This document shows positions 1 to 5,980 of a stretch of DNA of 36,181 nt, piece after piece; position 1 is the stretch's first letter, and every line of letters starts with the position of its first letter. The notes beneath the pieces were generated by a model that saw nothing but the letters and a program-made list of their open reading frames with translations, had not been told where the DNA came from and did not search any database. The stretch covers positions 1-36,181 of the IMG/VR virus record IMGVR_UViG_3300046534_000729. The stretch is one strand, 5' to 3'. This DNA is from a virus. The translations under genes were made by a program, and so were the position numbers.

Positions 1-127
1 AATAAATTTAAACGACATTAAACCAATTATGACACCAGCAATAGACCCGGGTAAAAAGAATATCTCAGGGGTTATTTGTAGATACCAACCCGCACTAGCA
101 ATTATTATATTTAAAAAAATCCCAATA
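1..127. repeat. Terminal direct repeat, copy 1 (circular contig overlap)
   Basis: Bases 1-127 are identical to 36055-36181. An exact 127-base overlap at contig ends is what a de Bruijn assembler with k=127 leaves on a circular or circularly permuted molecule, so I read it as an assembly overlap, not a biological terminal repeat. It gives a unit length of 36,054 bp. The repeat sits inside a coding frame that continues correctly across the joint. Confidence 0.9.
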
Positions 128-159
128 AAAATAATCCCGACTATCTTGATGGACATCAT
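1..159 (-). CDS. Small two-helix membrane protein, 5' part (gene crosses the contig joint)
   Basis: A frame starts with ATG at 159 (or 156) and runs to base 1 (53 codons), then continues at 36054 to a TAA at 36028-36030, giving 61 residues. Two hydrophobic segments are seen, about residues 5-22 (IVGIIFIGIFLNIIIA) and 34-50 (FFLPGSIAGVIIGLM), so it should sit in the inner membrane. Family not recognised. The start follows an SD, GAGGATTGAATAATGAT, whose first bases are the end of the upstream gene (stop TGA 163-165); the same leader precedes the gene at 36006. Only the N-terminal part lies here because the window is cut through the gene. Confidence 0.75.
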   Translation of the reverse strand, partial: MMSIKIVGIIFIGIFLNIIIASAGWYLQITPEIFFLPGSIAGVIIGLMSFKFI

Positions 160-162
160 TAT

Positions 163-357
163 TCAATCCTCGTTTAGTTTTAATCTTACCCATCTACTAC
201 AGCTTTGACCTGACTTAGCCGCTTTGTCTTTCCATCGTTGAAGCTCAGGACTATTACAGCGTACCTTCAAAGTAGCGCTTAATGCTTTATCTAAAGGCAA
301 CTTAGCGTGTTGATTGTCCATCAAGTAGGTCGTATCTTTCTTTTTAGTTTCTTTCAT
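163..357 (-). CDS. Small basic hypothetical protein (64 aa)
   Basis: 64 residues, Lys/Arg-rich, with the end pattern SGQSCSRWVRLKLNED. The C-terminal half (KVRCNSPELQRWKDKAAKSGQSCSRWVRLKL) resembles the helix-turn-helix spacing of small ribbon-helix-helix or plasmid-type DNA-binding proteins, but no family is recognised with certainty. The ATG at 357 follows a GGGTATG leader just below a GC-rich hairpin (366-383) that is repeated in front of the 55-aa gene at 34796. Its last codons and stop form the SD of the following membrane protein gene. Confidence 0.65.
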   Translation of the reverse strand: MKETKKKDTTYLMDNQHAKLPLDKALSATLKVRCNSPELQRWKDKAAKSGQSCSRWVRLKLNED

Positions 358-365
358 ACCCAGAA

Positions 366-383
366 AGCCTCAATTAAGAGGCT
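366..383 (-). terminator. Repeated leader hairpin, copy 1
   Basis: AGCCTC, a 6-base loop AATTAA, then GAGGCT forms a perfect 6-bp stem. Read on the minus strand it is followed by a short T run and then GGGTATG, the SD and start of the 64-aa gene. It could act as a weak terminator/attenuator or as a leader hairpin that gates translation. Two more copies lie at 487-503 and 34805-34822. Confidence 0.5.
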
Positions 384-434
384 ACCAACTGCTGTTGGAT
401 TTGTGGGTAGATTAGCTCATAATTAAAGTTCCTC

Positions 435-466
435 AGTTCTCGTTAAAAAGAGTTCTCGTCAAAAGG
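435..466. repeat. Two tandem 16-bp repeats
   Basis: agttctcgttaaaaag (435-450) is followed at once by agttctcgtcaaaagg (451-466): 14 of 16 bases agree. The pair lies in the non-coding gap between leader hairpins 1 and 2. It may be a protein-binding pair, or debris of a duplication; nothing in the sequence decides. Confidence 0.6.
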
Positions 467-486
467 AGTATACCTTACACCCAAAA

Positions 487-503
487 AGCCTCAATTAAGA
501 GGC
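487..503 (-). terminator. Repeated leader hairpin, copy 2
   Basis: AGCCTC AATTAA GAGGC repeats the copy at 366-383 with a 5-bp core stem. On the minus strand it is followed by TTTTTGGG, so it resembles a weak intrinsic terminator after the 51-aa gene (535-690). Unlike the other two copies it has no gene start directly after it; the next 100 bases towards copy 1 hold no frame longer than a few codons. Confidence 0.5.
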
Positions 504-534
504 CGTTTGGTTATTGTCTTATTCCGACTATCCG

Positions 535-690
535 TTAATTGACTTCTTGATAATCATTTGCTTCAAGCCACATTGGATAAATATCTGCGTCTACATCTTT
601 AAATAAATTACTTTCCTTAAAAAAAGCCCTGATGCATTCAACGCCGTTGTGATCGTAAATTGTTTTAGTGCTTTCGATTGTTTGGCTCAT
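535..690 (-). CDS. Small hypothetical protein (51 aa)
   Basis: A 51-codon frame from ATG at 690 to TAA at 535, too short for most ORF cut-offs. A clear SD (GGAAGAAAGAAAATG) precedes it. The product begins MSQTIESTKTIYDHNG and is acidic and soluble, with no membrane segment or motif that I recognise. It lies between the HELxE-type gene (779-1087) and hairpin copy 2, in the same leftward unit. Confidence 0.6.
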   Translation of the reverse strand: MSQTIESTKTIYDHNGVECIRAFFKESNLFKDVDADIYPMWLEANDYQEVN

Positions 691-778
691 TTTCTTTCTT
701 CCGTTTCGTTAGTTGATAAAGCCCATTATATAGACTTGTGGCTACAGGTCAACAGGTTATTTGATTCGTTTACGCAAC

Positions 779-1087
779 TCACGAAATAAACTGATGTAGC
801 GCACTAGAATACATATTCATCATTGTTGTGAATTGCCGGTGATCATAAACAAAAATGTAATCGCTACTGCAATCAGGACGGCTCAATCTAACATGCATTT
901 CGCAAGCGCATATCTCCATTAGTTCGTGCGATAAAACGGCTAGAACCTCAATTTCTGTATTTGTTTTAACCCCAATTTCAATAGAGTTGTCGTAAAAGTC
1001 AAAGCAACCTCCGTTATGTGTTTTATCCCACTTTATACAAAATGGGCGGCAATTTATAACTATTGATTTGATTCGTTTAATTTTCAC
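779..1087 (-). CDS. Hypothetical protein with SHELMEI motif (102 aa)
   Basis: 102 residues with GTG start at 1087 overlapping the TGA of the upstream gene as GTGA, which implies translational coupling. A motif LSHELMEIC around residues 53-61 resembles the HExxE/HExxH zinc site of small phage-encoded metallopeptidase-like proteins, but no third ligand can be assigned by eye. Cys-rich after the motif (CACE). It follows the replication genes in the leftward operon. Function unknown; a peptidase role is only a possibility. Confidence 0.75.
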   Translation of the reverse strand: MKIKRIKSIVINCRPFCIKWDKTHNGGCFDFYDNSIEIGVKTNTEIEVLAVLSHELMEICACEMHVRLSRPDCSSDYIFVYDHRQFTTMMNMYSSALHQFIS

Positions 1088-1728
1088 AATTCACCCTTAC
1101 AGGCGCTTGCTAGTTGACTTGCCCTTTCTTCGCTTGTCATCGTTTCGGCTTTTTTCGCTAGCGTTAATAATTTACCCGGGTTTATCTCGAGTGGTGCTGG
1201 TAATAATTTATCGACTTGCGCCCTAGGCAATAACCCTTGAACCACTGCTTGCTCTAGCGCATCCCTACGACCGTCAATATCAAATCCAATGCTAGGCCAC
1301 CACTTGACCGCAACACCTTCACGCCTGCTATCACCTATGTTTCGGTCATACGCGGACTTAAACGCCATCCTAGCGCCTACCTTATCGCCATCGTAATAAA
1401 TGTCTCGTGCTTGTTCGAGTGCGCCTGAAATATCATCATTCATAACGACCGTTTGATATTCATCAAATGATCTGATTGCGATTGCCCATGCCTCATCAGC
1501 CGAAGGTCTACCGTCTCTCGAAGTCAGCCTTTGGATGATGTCGGCAGGCTTTGGTGGGAATTGACCAGTAGCCAGGTAATCAGCAATAGCGACTTTTATA
1601 TCATACAGTTCGTATTTTTCCAGAACTCGAAAGGTTAACCCTAACGCTGCGTCTGTCGGCGTTACGTTGTAAACTTCACTAGCTGCGCGCCATACTGGGC
1701 CAAATTGGTCAAAATCATTTTTATTCAT
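1084..1728 (-). CDS. Replication-module protein, probable initiator/helicase-loader partner (214 aa)
   Basis: 214 residues. The N-terminal half (FGPVWRAASEVYNVTP, then YDIKVAIADYLATGQF and PPKPADII) matches the helical pattern of conserved phage proteins encoded next to replication initiators, often annotated as helicase loader-like. The second half has the recurring segment GARMAFKSAYDRNI and VKWWPSIGFD, seen in the same phage family. No Walker motifs are present, so it is not a P/DnaC-type ATPase. ATG at 1728 overlaps the end of the initiator gene by 4 bases, typical for a coupled pair. A role in loading host helicase is inferred from position. Confidence 0.7.
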   Translation of the reverse strand: MNKNDFDQFGPVWRAASEVYNVTPTDAALGLTFRVLEKYELYDIKVAIADYLATGQFPPKPADIIQRLTSRDGRPSADEAWAIAIRSFDEYQTVVMNDDISGALEQARDIYYDGDKVGARMAFKSAYDRNIGDSRREGVAVKWWPSIGFDIDGRRDALEQAVVQGLLPRAQVDKLLPAPLEINPGKLLTLAKKAETMTSEERASQLASACKGEL

Positions 1729-2456
1729 AATTCAAATCCTAGGTGTTTTTTTACACGGTCAACTTGCGCCTGAGCCTCGTTGTTGGTTTGCTCAATGGTT
1801 TTAATATTACCGGCAGGTGGTTTGTCAGAGTTTTTCATAAATCGATCAATCTGCGAGGATGTTCTAAATATCAATTCAATTGAATCGTATCTTTCCCCCC
1901 TGTCATTATCTCCCATGTTGTGCGGGGTAAGTGAGCAACCATGAATAGCCTTCTTTAAATCTTCACTCGAGTAATGGGATAGATTCTTTTTTATCAAAGC
2001 CTCACGTTTATTATCGTAAGCGGCTTTTGGGTGATCCATTATTGATTGCCAATAAACAAAAACATCCTTAGCGTGGTTTCGCTTTAGCGGGACAATAGTA
2101 TTCTCTATTCTACTATTATCTTCTATACTCTCTTCTTCTCTTCTCTTCTCTTCTCTAGGGATTTCTTGTAAATTATCGTACAAATCCGTACGGATAATAA
2201 AACCCGATGTAATCAATTGATTTATATCAACTTTCTTTAATTTGGTTAATTGTGCAAGCCATTTATCATTACCCTCGACCTTGCCGCCAGTTTTAGAAGC
2301 GACTAACCATAGTTTTAATAGTTGAAGTTGCAATGATTCAGATAATTGATTAAACGAGAAGTCGTCTAAAAGTGAGTTATGGAGCTTAATCCAATGCAGA
2401 GGGCGGTCATCTTTATACTGCTGGAATTGTGACCAGTTCTTAATTTCGTATTTCAA
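1725..2456 (-). CDS. Phage replication initiator (lambda O/DnaD-like), 243 aa
   Basis: The N-terminus (NWSQFQQYKDDRPLHWIKLH, then SFNQLSESLQLQLLKLWLVA) is the winged-helix start typical of phage replisome organisers that bind the origin. The C-terminal part from about residue 130 carries a second helical domain. Between them lies a charged linker (EEKRREEES) encoded by a 29-base purine tract on the coding strand (2128-2156), a candidate origin, as lambda places its origin inside O. Start codon is TTG at 2456 behind a strong SD (AAGGAGATTGATTTG). It overlaps the next gene by 4 bases. Confidence 0.75.
   Translation of the reverse strand: MKYEIKNWSQFQQYKDDRPLHWIKLHNSLLDDFSFNQLSESLQLQLLKLWLVASKTGGKVEGNDKWLAQLTKLKKVDINQLITSGFIIRTDLYDNLQEIPREEKRREEESIEDNSRIENTIVPLKRNHAKDVFVYWQSIMDHPKAAYDNKREALIKKNLSHYSSEDLKKAIHGCSLTPHNMGDNDRGERYDSIELIFRTSSQIDRFMKNSDKPPAGNIKTIEQTNNEAQAQVDRVKKHLGFEL
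2128..2156. other. Homopurine/homopyrimidine tract, candidate replication origin element
   Basis: 29 bases of unbroken pyrimidine on the plus strand, built of TTCTC/TCTTC units, inside the linker of the replication initiator gene. Lambdoid phages keep their origin inside the initiator gene and next to an easily melted or bent stretch. No iterons with a clear consensus were found beside it, so the origin call is inference. Confidence 0.35.
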
Positions 2457-2597
2457 ATCAATCTCCTTTAGTTCAGCCGACTTGGTGATAATTCCGAGCA
2501 GGTTGACTATGGGGTTAGTCGGGGCGGTACAAATCGACTGACTAAAAGAGACTGATCTATACCTGCATTTGCGCTTATCACGGCGCGTCTTTGTATT

Positions 2598-3305
2598 TTA
2601 CTCGTTTATCCTATCTTTTGCAATGTTAAAGTAAGTCTCGTCTAGCTCTATGCCGATAAAATTACGGCTAAGGTTTTTAGCTGCTAGGCCAGTAGTGCCG
2701 CTGCCCATTGTGAAGTCTAGGACTGTCTCGCCTTCGTTGGTGTAGGTTTTGATTAGGTACTCCATCAAGGCGACTGGTTTTTGTGTTGGGTGTACACTTC
2801 CGCGACGAACCTTGTCAAACTCAATTATGTTTGTGGGGTTTTTGTGGGTGTAGGTCTTTTTTAATGCTTTTAATTTTTGGTTGTTCGTTGTTTCGCCTTT
2901 AGACATTCCCCCTCCTTTTATCGGCTTTTCTCTCAAAACCATTTGAGCGTTATACACTGTCTTTCCAGCGCAAAAAACTATTGCGTCCTCACTTCTACGC
3001 ATTGGCTGAAATCTTGCGTAGCTCATGCCGCTAGGTATTTTTTTATCCCAAACCCAGCAATACTTAAACATCTTCATATTTGAACTAATAAGTGTTGTAG
3101 TAAACGGTTGGCTAGCCGTCATAACAATAGCACCATTAGGCTTAATAACGCGCTTCAAATGCTTCCACATTGGATCTAGTGGTATGATTGAATCCCACTT
3201 ACAAGCGGTTGTGCCGTACGGTGGATCGGCCAGAACCATATCAACCGAGCCGTCTGGTATCTCTTTCATTCGTTCAAGGCAATCACCTTGTAATAGTTTA
3301 ATCAT
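2598..3305 (-). CDS. Orphan DNA adenine methyltransferase, beta class (235 aa)
   Basis: DPPY is at residues 27-30 and the AdoMet-binding motif DFTMGSGTTG at about 197-206. The order DPPY before FxGxG is that of beta-class amino-methyltransferases, and DPPY favours N6-adenine. The segment VHPTQKPVALMEYLI is a standard feature of this family (VHPTQKP). It methylates host and phage DNA at an unknown site. No restriction endonuclease gene is nearby, so it is probably an orphan enzyme protecting phage DNA or marking it. It stands upstream of the replication initiator with a 141-base gap. Start ATG 3305. Confidence 0.9.
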   Translation of the reverse strand: MIKLLQGDCLERMKEIPDGSVDMVLADPPYGTTACKWDSIIPLDPMWKHLKRVIKPNGAIVMTASQPFTTTLISSNMKMFKYCWVWDKKIPSGMSYARFQPMRRSEDAIVFCAGKTVYNAQMVLREKPIKGGGMSKGETTNNQKLKALKKTYTHKNPTNIIEFDKVRRGSVHPTQKPVALMEYLIKTYTNEGETVLDFTMGSGTTGLAAKNLSRNFIGIELDETYFNIAKDRINE

Positions 3306-3338
3306 AATCTTTGCCTAATTAGTTAATCGTTTAGCGGG

Positions 3339-3590
3339 TTATATTTTCAATTCCCATTCAAACCAATAATTGTTTTGGCTCAAACTGTATTTTACAGATA
3401 CCAAAGTGACTACATCGTACGAAATCACCTTATCTACTAACTCTGAACCCAAATCATCTAATGGCGATTCGAGTGAACTTCTAAGATCATCTATACGCCT
3501 TTCCACTCTGAGTCCGTAGGTTTCACCGTGCCTAGTTGGTTCTGGTAGGTTTCGCATTGAATTAAAAAGCATTTTAAAACTAATATTCAT
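3339..3590 (-). CDS. Hypothetical protein (83 aa)
   Basis: 83 residues, soluble, no motif recognised. The N-terminal half is basic (MRNLPEPTRHGETYGLRVERR) and the C-terminal half looks like a beta-rich segment ending WFEWELKI. It is the first gene after the terminator at 3612-3637 in the leftward unit, and so would be expressed only when transcription passes that site. Confidence 0.6.
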   Translation of the reverse strand: MNISFKMLFNSMRNLPEPTRHGETYGLRVERRIDDLRSSLESPLDDLGSELVDKVISYDVVTLVSVKYSLSQNNYWFEWELKI

Positions 3591-3611
3591 AATCTATTTA
3601 CCTGCTGAATT

Positions 3612-3637
3612 AAAAAGGTGCGGCCCTAAGACCGCAC
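3612..3637 (-). terminator. Intrinsic terminator, leftward
   Basis: On the minus strand GTGCGG, an 8-base loop, CCGCAC and then CTTTTTAATT. The 6-bp GC-rich stem followed by five T is a good rho-independent terminator. It comes after the third gene of the leftward early unit (Cro-like, YopX-like, 92-aa protein) and before methyltransferase and replication genes, the position of lambda tR1. Confidence 0.75.
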
Positions 3638-3681
3638 AAACATCAACCACCGCATGAGGAGTGTAACGATGGCTGGTACTG

Positions 3682-3960
3682 CTAAAGCTGTTCTGTCATT
3701 GGGGTGTAGTTATAATGCGTCAATTTATCTTTTTCATCCGTTATCGCATGACAAACAACACCAGCTGAACTAAAAGCTACCCAACATTGCTTTTGCTTTG
3801 GCTTGGCTCTGTACTCCAGTGTTGAAAAGTCCCAATTAGGCTCACAGGGCATACTGGTAAAACAGTCTTCTTCATCGAAGTCATGCGGCCTTATTTGCAT
3901 AGTTTCACCATCAATACTGGCCTGCAACGCTGCGATCATCTCTTCTTCTGTTTGTCTCAT
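3682..3960 (-). CDS. Conserved phage hypothetical protein (92 aa)
   Basis: 92 residues: an N-terminal helix (EEMIAALQASIDGE), then NWDFSTLEYRAKPKQKQCWV. The WDF-x(4)-YR-x-KP pattern is common in short phage proteins of unknown role from gammaproteobacterial phages. The start is fixed by the leader GAGGCGTAGAAAATGAG, in which TAG is the stop of the preceding YopX-like gene. It is the last gene before the leftward terminator at 3612-3637. Confidence 0.75.
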   Translation of the reverse strand: MRQTEEEMIAALQASIDGETMQIRPHDFDEEDCFTSMPCEPNWDFSTLEYRAKPKQKQCWVAFSSAGVVCHAITDEKDKLTHYNYTPMTEQL

Positions 3961-3963
3961 TTT

Positions 3964-4386
3964 CTACGCCTCTATTAGTTCAGGGTGCTGATGTATGTTG
4001 CCGATTACTTCAATATCGCTTTCTTTAAGGTATTGAGATCCTAAAGGGTTCCCGTTTTTTATCTTAAATGAAGGCGCTTCGTAAACTATCGCAACATTTT
4101 TATTCTTAGTTTTACTAAAATAATACGGTGGGGTATTTGGATAATGTTTACCTTTCTTATCTGCAAACATTGTACCGGCCCAATACGAGACAATATCGCC
4201 CTCATAAATTTCAACGCCGTTCTTGTCTTTGAGTCCTGTGTATTGCATGAGTACATCACCATAATCGCCAGCCATCAATGCTGAAAGATATGCGGACTGG
4301 TGCTGATCATTTTTTACTTTTGAATTATCAAAATAAACCATTTCTTCATTATGTGTATGCCATGCTCTAAATTTAATCTCTCTCAT
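3964..4386 (-). CDS. YopX family protein (140 aa)
   Basis: Starts MREIKFRAWH and contains LMQYTGLKDKNGVEIYEGDIV, which is the signature of the YopX family (phage and plasmid proteins with a beta-barrel-like fold and unknown role). The C-terminal IGNIHQHPEL is also typical of the family. ATG at 4386 overlaps the TGA of the Cro-like gene (ATGA), so translation is likely coupled. It is the second gene of the leftward operon. Confidence 0.9.
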   Translation of the reverse strand: MREIKFRAWHTHNEEMVYFDNSKVKNDQHQSAYLSALMAGDYGDVLMQYTGLKDKNGVEIYEGDIVSYWAGTMFADKKGKHYPNTPPYYFSKTKNKNVAIVYEAPSFKIKNGNPLGSQYLKESDIEVIGNIHQHPELIEA

Positions 4387-4556
4387 TTTCTACGCCTCAA
4401 ATAGTTATAGAGTGTGTCGATCTTATCTTCTGATCGATACTCATTGTTTTTCAGTTGATATAACCAGCTCTGCGTTAGCCCTGTATCTTTAGCTATTTGC
4501 TTAACTGATAACCTGGTGTTCTGGATTAGGTGAACGGCCTTTTCTTTTCTTGTCAT
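4383..4556 (-). CDS. Cro-like small helix-turn-helix regulator (57 aa)
   Basis: A 57-codon frame from ATG 4556 to TGA 4383. Residues about 16-40 (LSVKQIAKDTGLTQSWLYQL then KNNEY) form a clear helix-turn-helix with the QIAKDTGLTQ turn typical of phage Cro/CI-type DNA binders. The C-terminus is basic (YNYLRRRK). It is the first gene of the long leftward unit, next to the divergent promoters, as cro in lambda. No SD is present; the predicted start of transcription from the TTGACA/TAAATT promoter falls on the ATG, so the mRNA is probably leaderless. Likely represses both divergent promoters. Confidence 0.85.
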   Translation of the reverse strand: MTRKEKAVHLIQNTRLSVKQIAKDTGLTQSWLYQLKNNEYRSEDKIDTLYNYLRRRK

Positions 4557-4562
4557 TGTGCT

Positions 4563-4590
4563 AATTTACAGCATTGTATAAATATGTCAA
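4563..4590 (-). promoter_or_regulatory. Leftward early promoter (PR-like)
   Basis: Perfect -35 TTGACA at 4590-4585, a 16-base spacer, and -10 TAAATT at 4568-4563 (4 of 6). Transcription would start close to 4556, the A of the Cro-like ATG. The operator-like element at 4565-4582 covers the -10 and spacer. Confidence 0.65.
4565..4582. promoter_or_regulatory. Operator candidate O1
   Basis: TTTACAGCATTGTATAAA, an imperfect palindrome (TTTA/TAAA ends). It shares TTTACAG and GTATAAA with the element at 4598-4610 and overlaps the -10 of the leftward promoter; a likely binding site of the 57-aa regulator. Confidence 0.5.
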
Positions 4591-4591
4591 C

Positions 4592-4620
4592 TTATATTTT
4601 ACAGTATAAACAAATATAAT
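4592..4620 (+). promoter_or_regulatory. Rightward early promoter (PL-like), weak -35
   Basis: A perfect -10 TATAAT at 4615-4620; the best-spaced -35 (4592-4597, TTATAT) is poor, which would suit a weak or activated promoter. Start of transcription about 4627, giving a leader of about 55 bases before the SD-driven ATG at 4682. Confidence 0.55.
4598..4610. promoter_or_regulatory. Operator candidate O2
   Basis: TTTACAGTATAAA, near-palindromic, the same two half elements as O1 without the 5-base middle. It lies in the spacer of the rightward promoter, just upstream of its TATAAT. A third partial copy, TTTACAT, is at 4623-4629. Confidence 0.5.
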
Positions 4621-4681
4621 AGTTTACATGCTGGGAATTAGGGCGCATACTTATCGGACATTAAAAAACGAGGAAGCGCAA

Positions 4682-5062
4682 ATGAGTAACTATCCAGACG
4701 ATATGAATAATTATGACCATGACCGACGTTCGCCAAATTATGATAATAGTAAAGAAGACCTTTACCAGACAGAGCATGAAAGCAGGTGTAAAGAGTTTAG
4801 GGTGAGAATGGATAATTTCTATCATACGCCGGTTGAAGGCGCTGACATTGTCGCCGTCTTTCAGGAAACATTGAACGATATAGTTCATGGCAATGACAAC
4901 TTGCCGGAAGAAGAACACAAGTCGCTCATGTATTCGCTCGGTCTTATAATTGGATGTTTAAAAGATCAGCCGACTCTCTGGAAAATAATAGATATCAACA
5001 TTGATATGGTTGTTTCAGACGCAGTTACCGAACAAATGGACGACGAATTAAATGACTGTTGA
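4682..5062 (+). CDS. Hypothetical acidic early protein (126 aa)
   Basis: First gene of the rightward operon. I take ATG 4682 (MSNYPDDM) because it has a good SD (GAGGAAGCGCAAATG); an in-frame ATG at 4628 has none and sits at the predicted transcript start. The product is acidic, soluble, begins with an Asp/Asn/Tyr-rich segment and continues with helices (IVAVFQETLNDIVHG, SLMYSLGLIIGCL). Family not recognised. Its place matches lambda N by position only; it is not basic and not Arg-rich, so it does not look like an N protein. Confidence 0.7.
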   Translation: MSNYPDDMNNYDHDRRSPNYDNSKEDLYQTEHESRCKEFRVRMDNFYHTPVEGADIVAVFQETLNDIVHGNDNLPEEEHKSLMYSLGLIIGCLKDQPTLWKIIDINIDMVVSDAVTEQMDDELNDC

Positions 5063-5147
5063 ACAGCGAGCATTGCAGTTAATTAAAAAACATGGTTACG
5101 ATTACGAAACAGCGTATTTAATCGCACAGCAGGAGAAACGAACATGA
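5052..5147 (+). CDS. Very small hypothetical protein (31 aa)
   Basis: A 31-codon frame between two accepted genes: ATG at 5052 lies 8 bases inside the end of the previous gene and its TGA (5145-5147) overlaps the next ATG (5144) as ATGA. The product MTVEQRALQLIKKHGYDYET... is a plausible soluble helix. The tight overlaps on both sides are the main evidence that it is translated. Confidence 0.45.
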   Translation: MTVEQRALQLIKKHGYDYETAYLIAQQEKRT

Positions 5148-5401
5148 ATAGTAATAGTAATATGCCAGCAATGCCGCAACCTATCGCGGCTAATAATGAT
5201 GGGGTTTTAGATACTAATGAGTATAGATCAGGTAACGAAGGACTAACCAAGCGCGAGCACTTCGCAGGGTTAGCAATGCAAAGCTATATGATTATGTGTG
5301 CGGGCGCTAATTATGCTCACGTTCATGCGGAAGAGGCGGCACAAGAAGCTGTAGAATACGCAGACGCCCTATTAGCTGAACTAGACAAGGTGAAATTATG
5401 A
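5144..5401 (+). CDS. Conserved phage hypothetical protein (85 aa)
   Basis: The middle (GLTKREHFAGLAMQSYMI) matches a motif common in short phage proteins, usually written GLTKREYFA..AMQ, followed by an Ala/Glu-rich helix (EEAAQEAVEYADALLAEL). The role of this family is unknown; it is usually found in early operons near recombination genes, as here. Coupled by ATGA overlaps to both neighbours. Confidence 0.75.
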   Translation: MNSNSNMPAMPQPIAANNDGVLDTNEYRSGNEGLTKREHFAGLAMQSYMIMCAGANYAHVHAEEAAQEAVEYADALLAELDKVKL

Positions 5402-5790
5402 GTAAGCAATGGATATACCGAAACGGGAATAAGCCTTTCGGTGTGACAGAAATTAAAAAACCACGTACAAACGATTTTTGGATTATAGCAGTCGATGAAG
5501 ATAGCTATATTACTCATCATAGTAAAAACGGGCTAAGGTTAAATGTTATTGGTCATGATCCATTCGACCTAATCCCATACGAGCCTTACAGCGACTACAA
5601 AATTAATGATGAGGTTTATGGTCGGGATGATGAACGGGACGAGGGCAAGAATGCACATTTTGCTAGATTAAGCGACGATGGAAGACCTCAAACATTTCCT
5701 GGTGGTTTAACTTCATTTACTTACAGGCCACTTAACTGTGGTTTAGTAACATGGAATTTTTGCGAGAAAGCCGACAAAGGGGATAAATAG
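5398..5790 (+). CDS. Hypothetical protein (130 aa)
   Basis: 130 residues, beta-rich looking and soluble, no motif recognised. ATG 5398 overlaps the previous stop by 4 bases. Contains an acidic middle (DEVYGRDDERDEGK). No domain assignment; likely an early accessory protein. Confidence 0.65.
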   Translation: MSKQWIYRNGNKPFGVTEIKKPRTNDFWIIAVDEDSYITHHSKNGLRLNVIGHDPFDLIPYEPYSDYKINDEVYGRDDERDEGKNAHFARLSDDGRPQTFPGGLTSFTYRPLNCGLVTWNFCEKADKGDK

Positions 5791-5791
5791 C

Positions 5792-5980
5792 ATGAGCAAT
5801 AAATGGATATTAGGTAAATTACAATGCATCACTAGAGAAGAAGCAACAGCAAACTATGAAAAGGCTGTACGTGATGAAAAGATAAAACGCCAGCAATTTG
5901 ATAATCGATACAGGACTAGACTATTGTCAGTGCTTCGAGCTGGTCAAACATTAATCAAAAAAGGGGCAATAGAGTTATGA
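5792..5980 (+). CDS. Small hypothetical protein (62 aa)
   Basis: 62 residues, basic, mostly helical (EEATANYEKAVRDEKIKRQQ). It starts one base after the previous stop and ends in an ATGA overlap with the following gene, so it belongs to the same operon. No family recognised. Confidence 0.6.
   Translation: MSNKWILGKLQCITREEATANYEKAVRDEKIKRQQFDNRYRTRLLSVLRAGQTLIKKGAIEL

Noticed and set aside
1-127. Biological terminal redundancy
   Set aside because: Length of exactly 127 and a reading frame that continues through it point to an assembler overlap on a circular molecule.
4682-5062. Lambda N-type antiterminator
   Set aside because: Right position, but the product is acidic and lacks an Arg-rich RNA-binding N-terminus; no boxA/boxB was found downstream.
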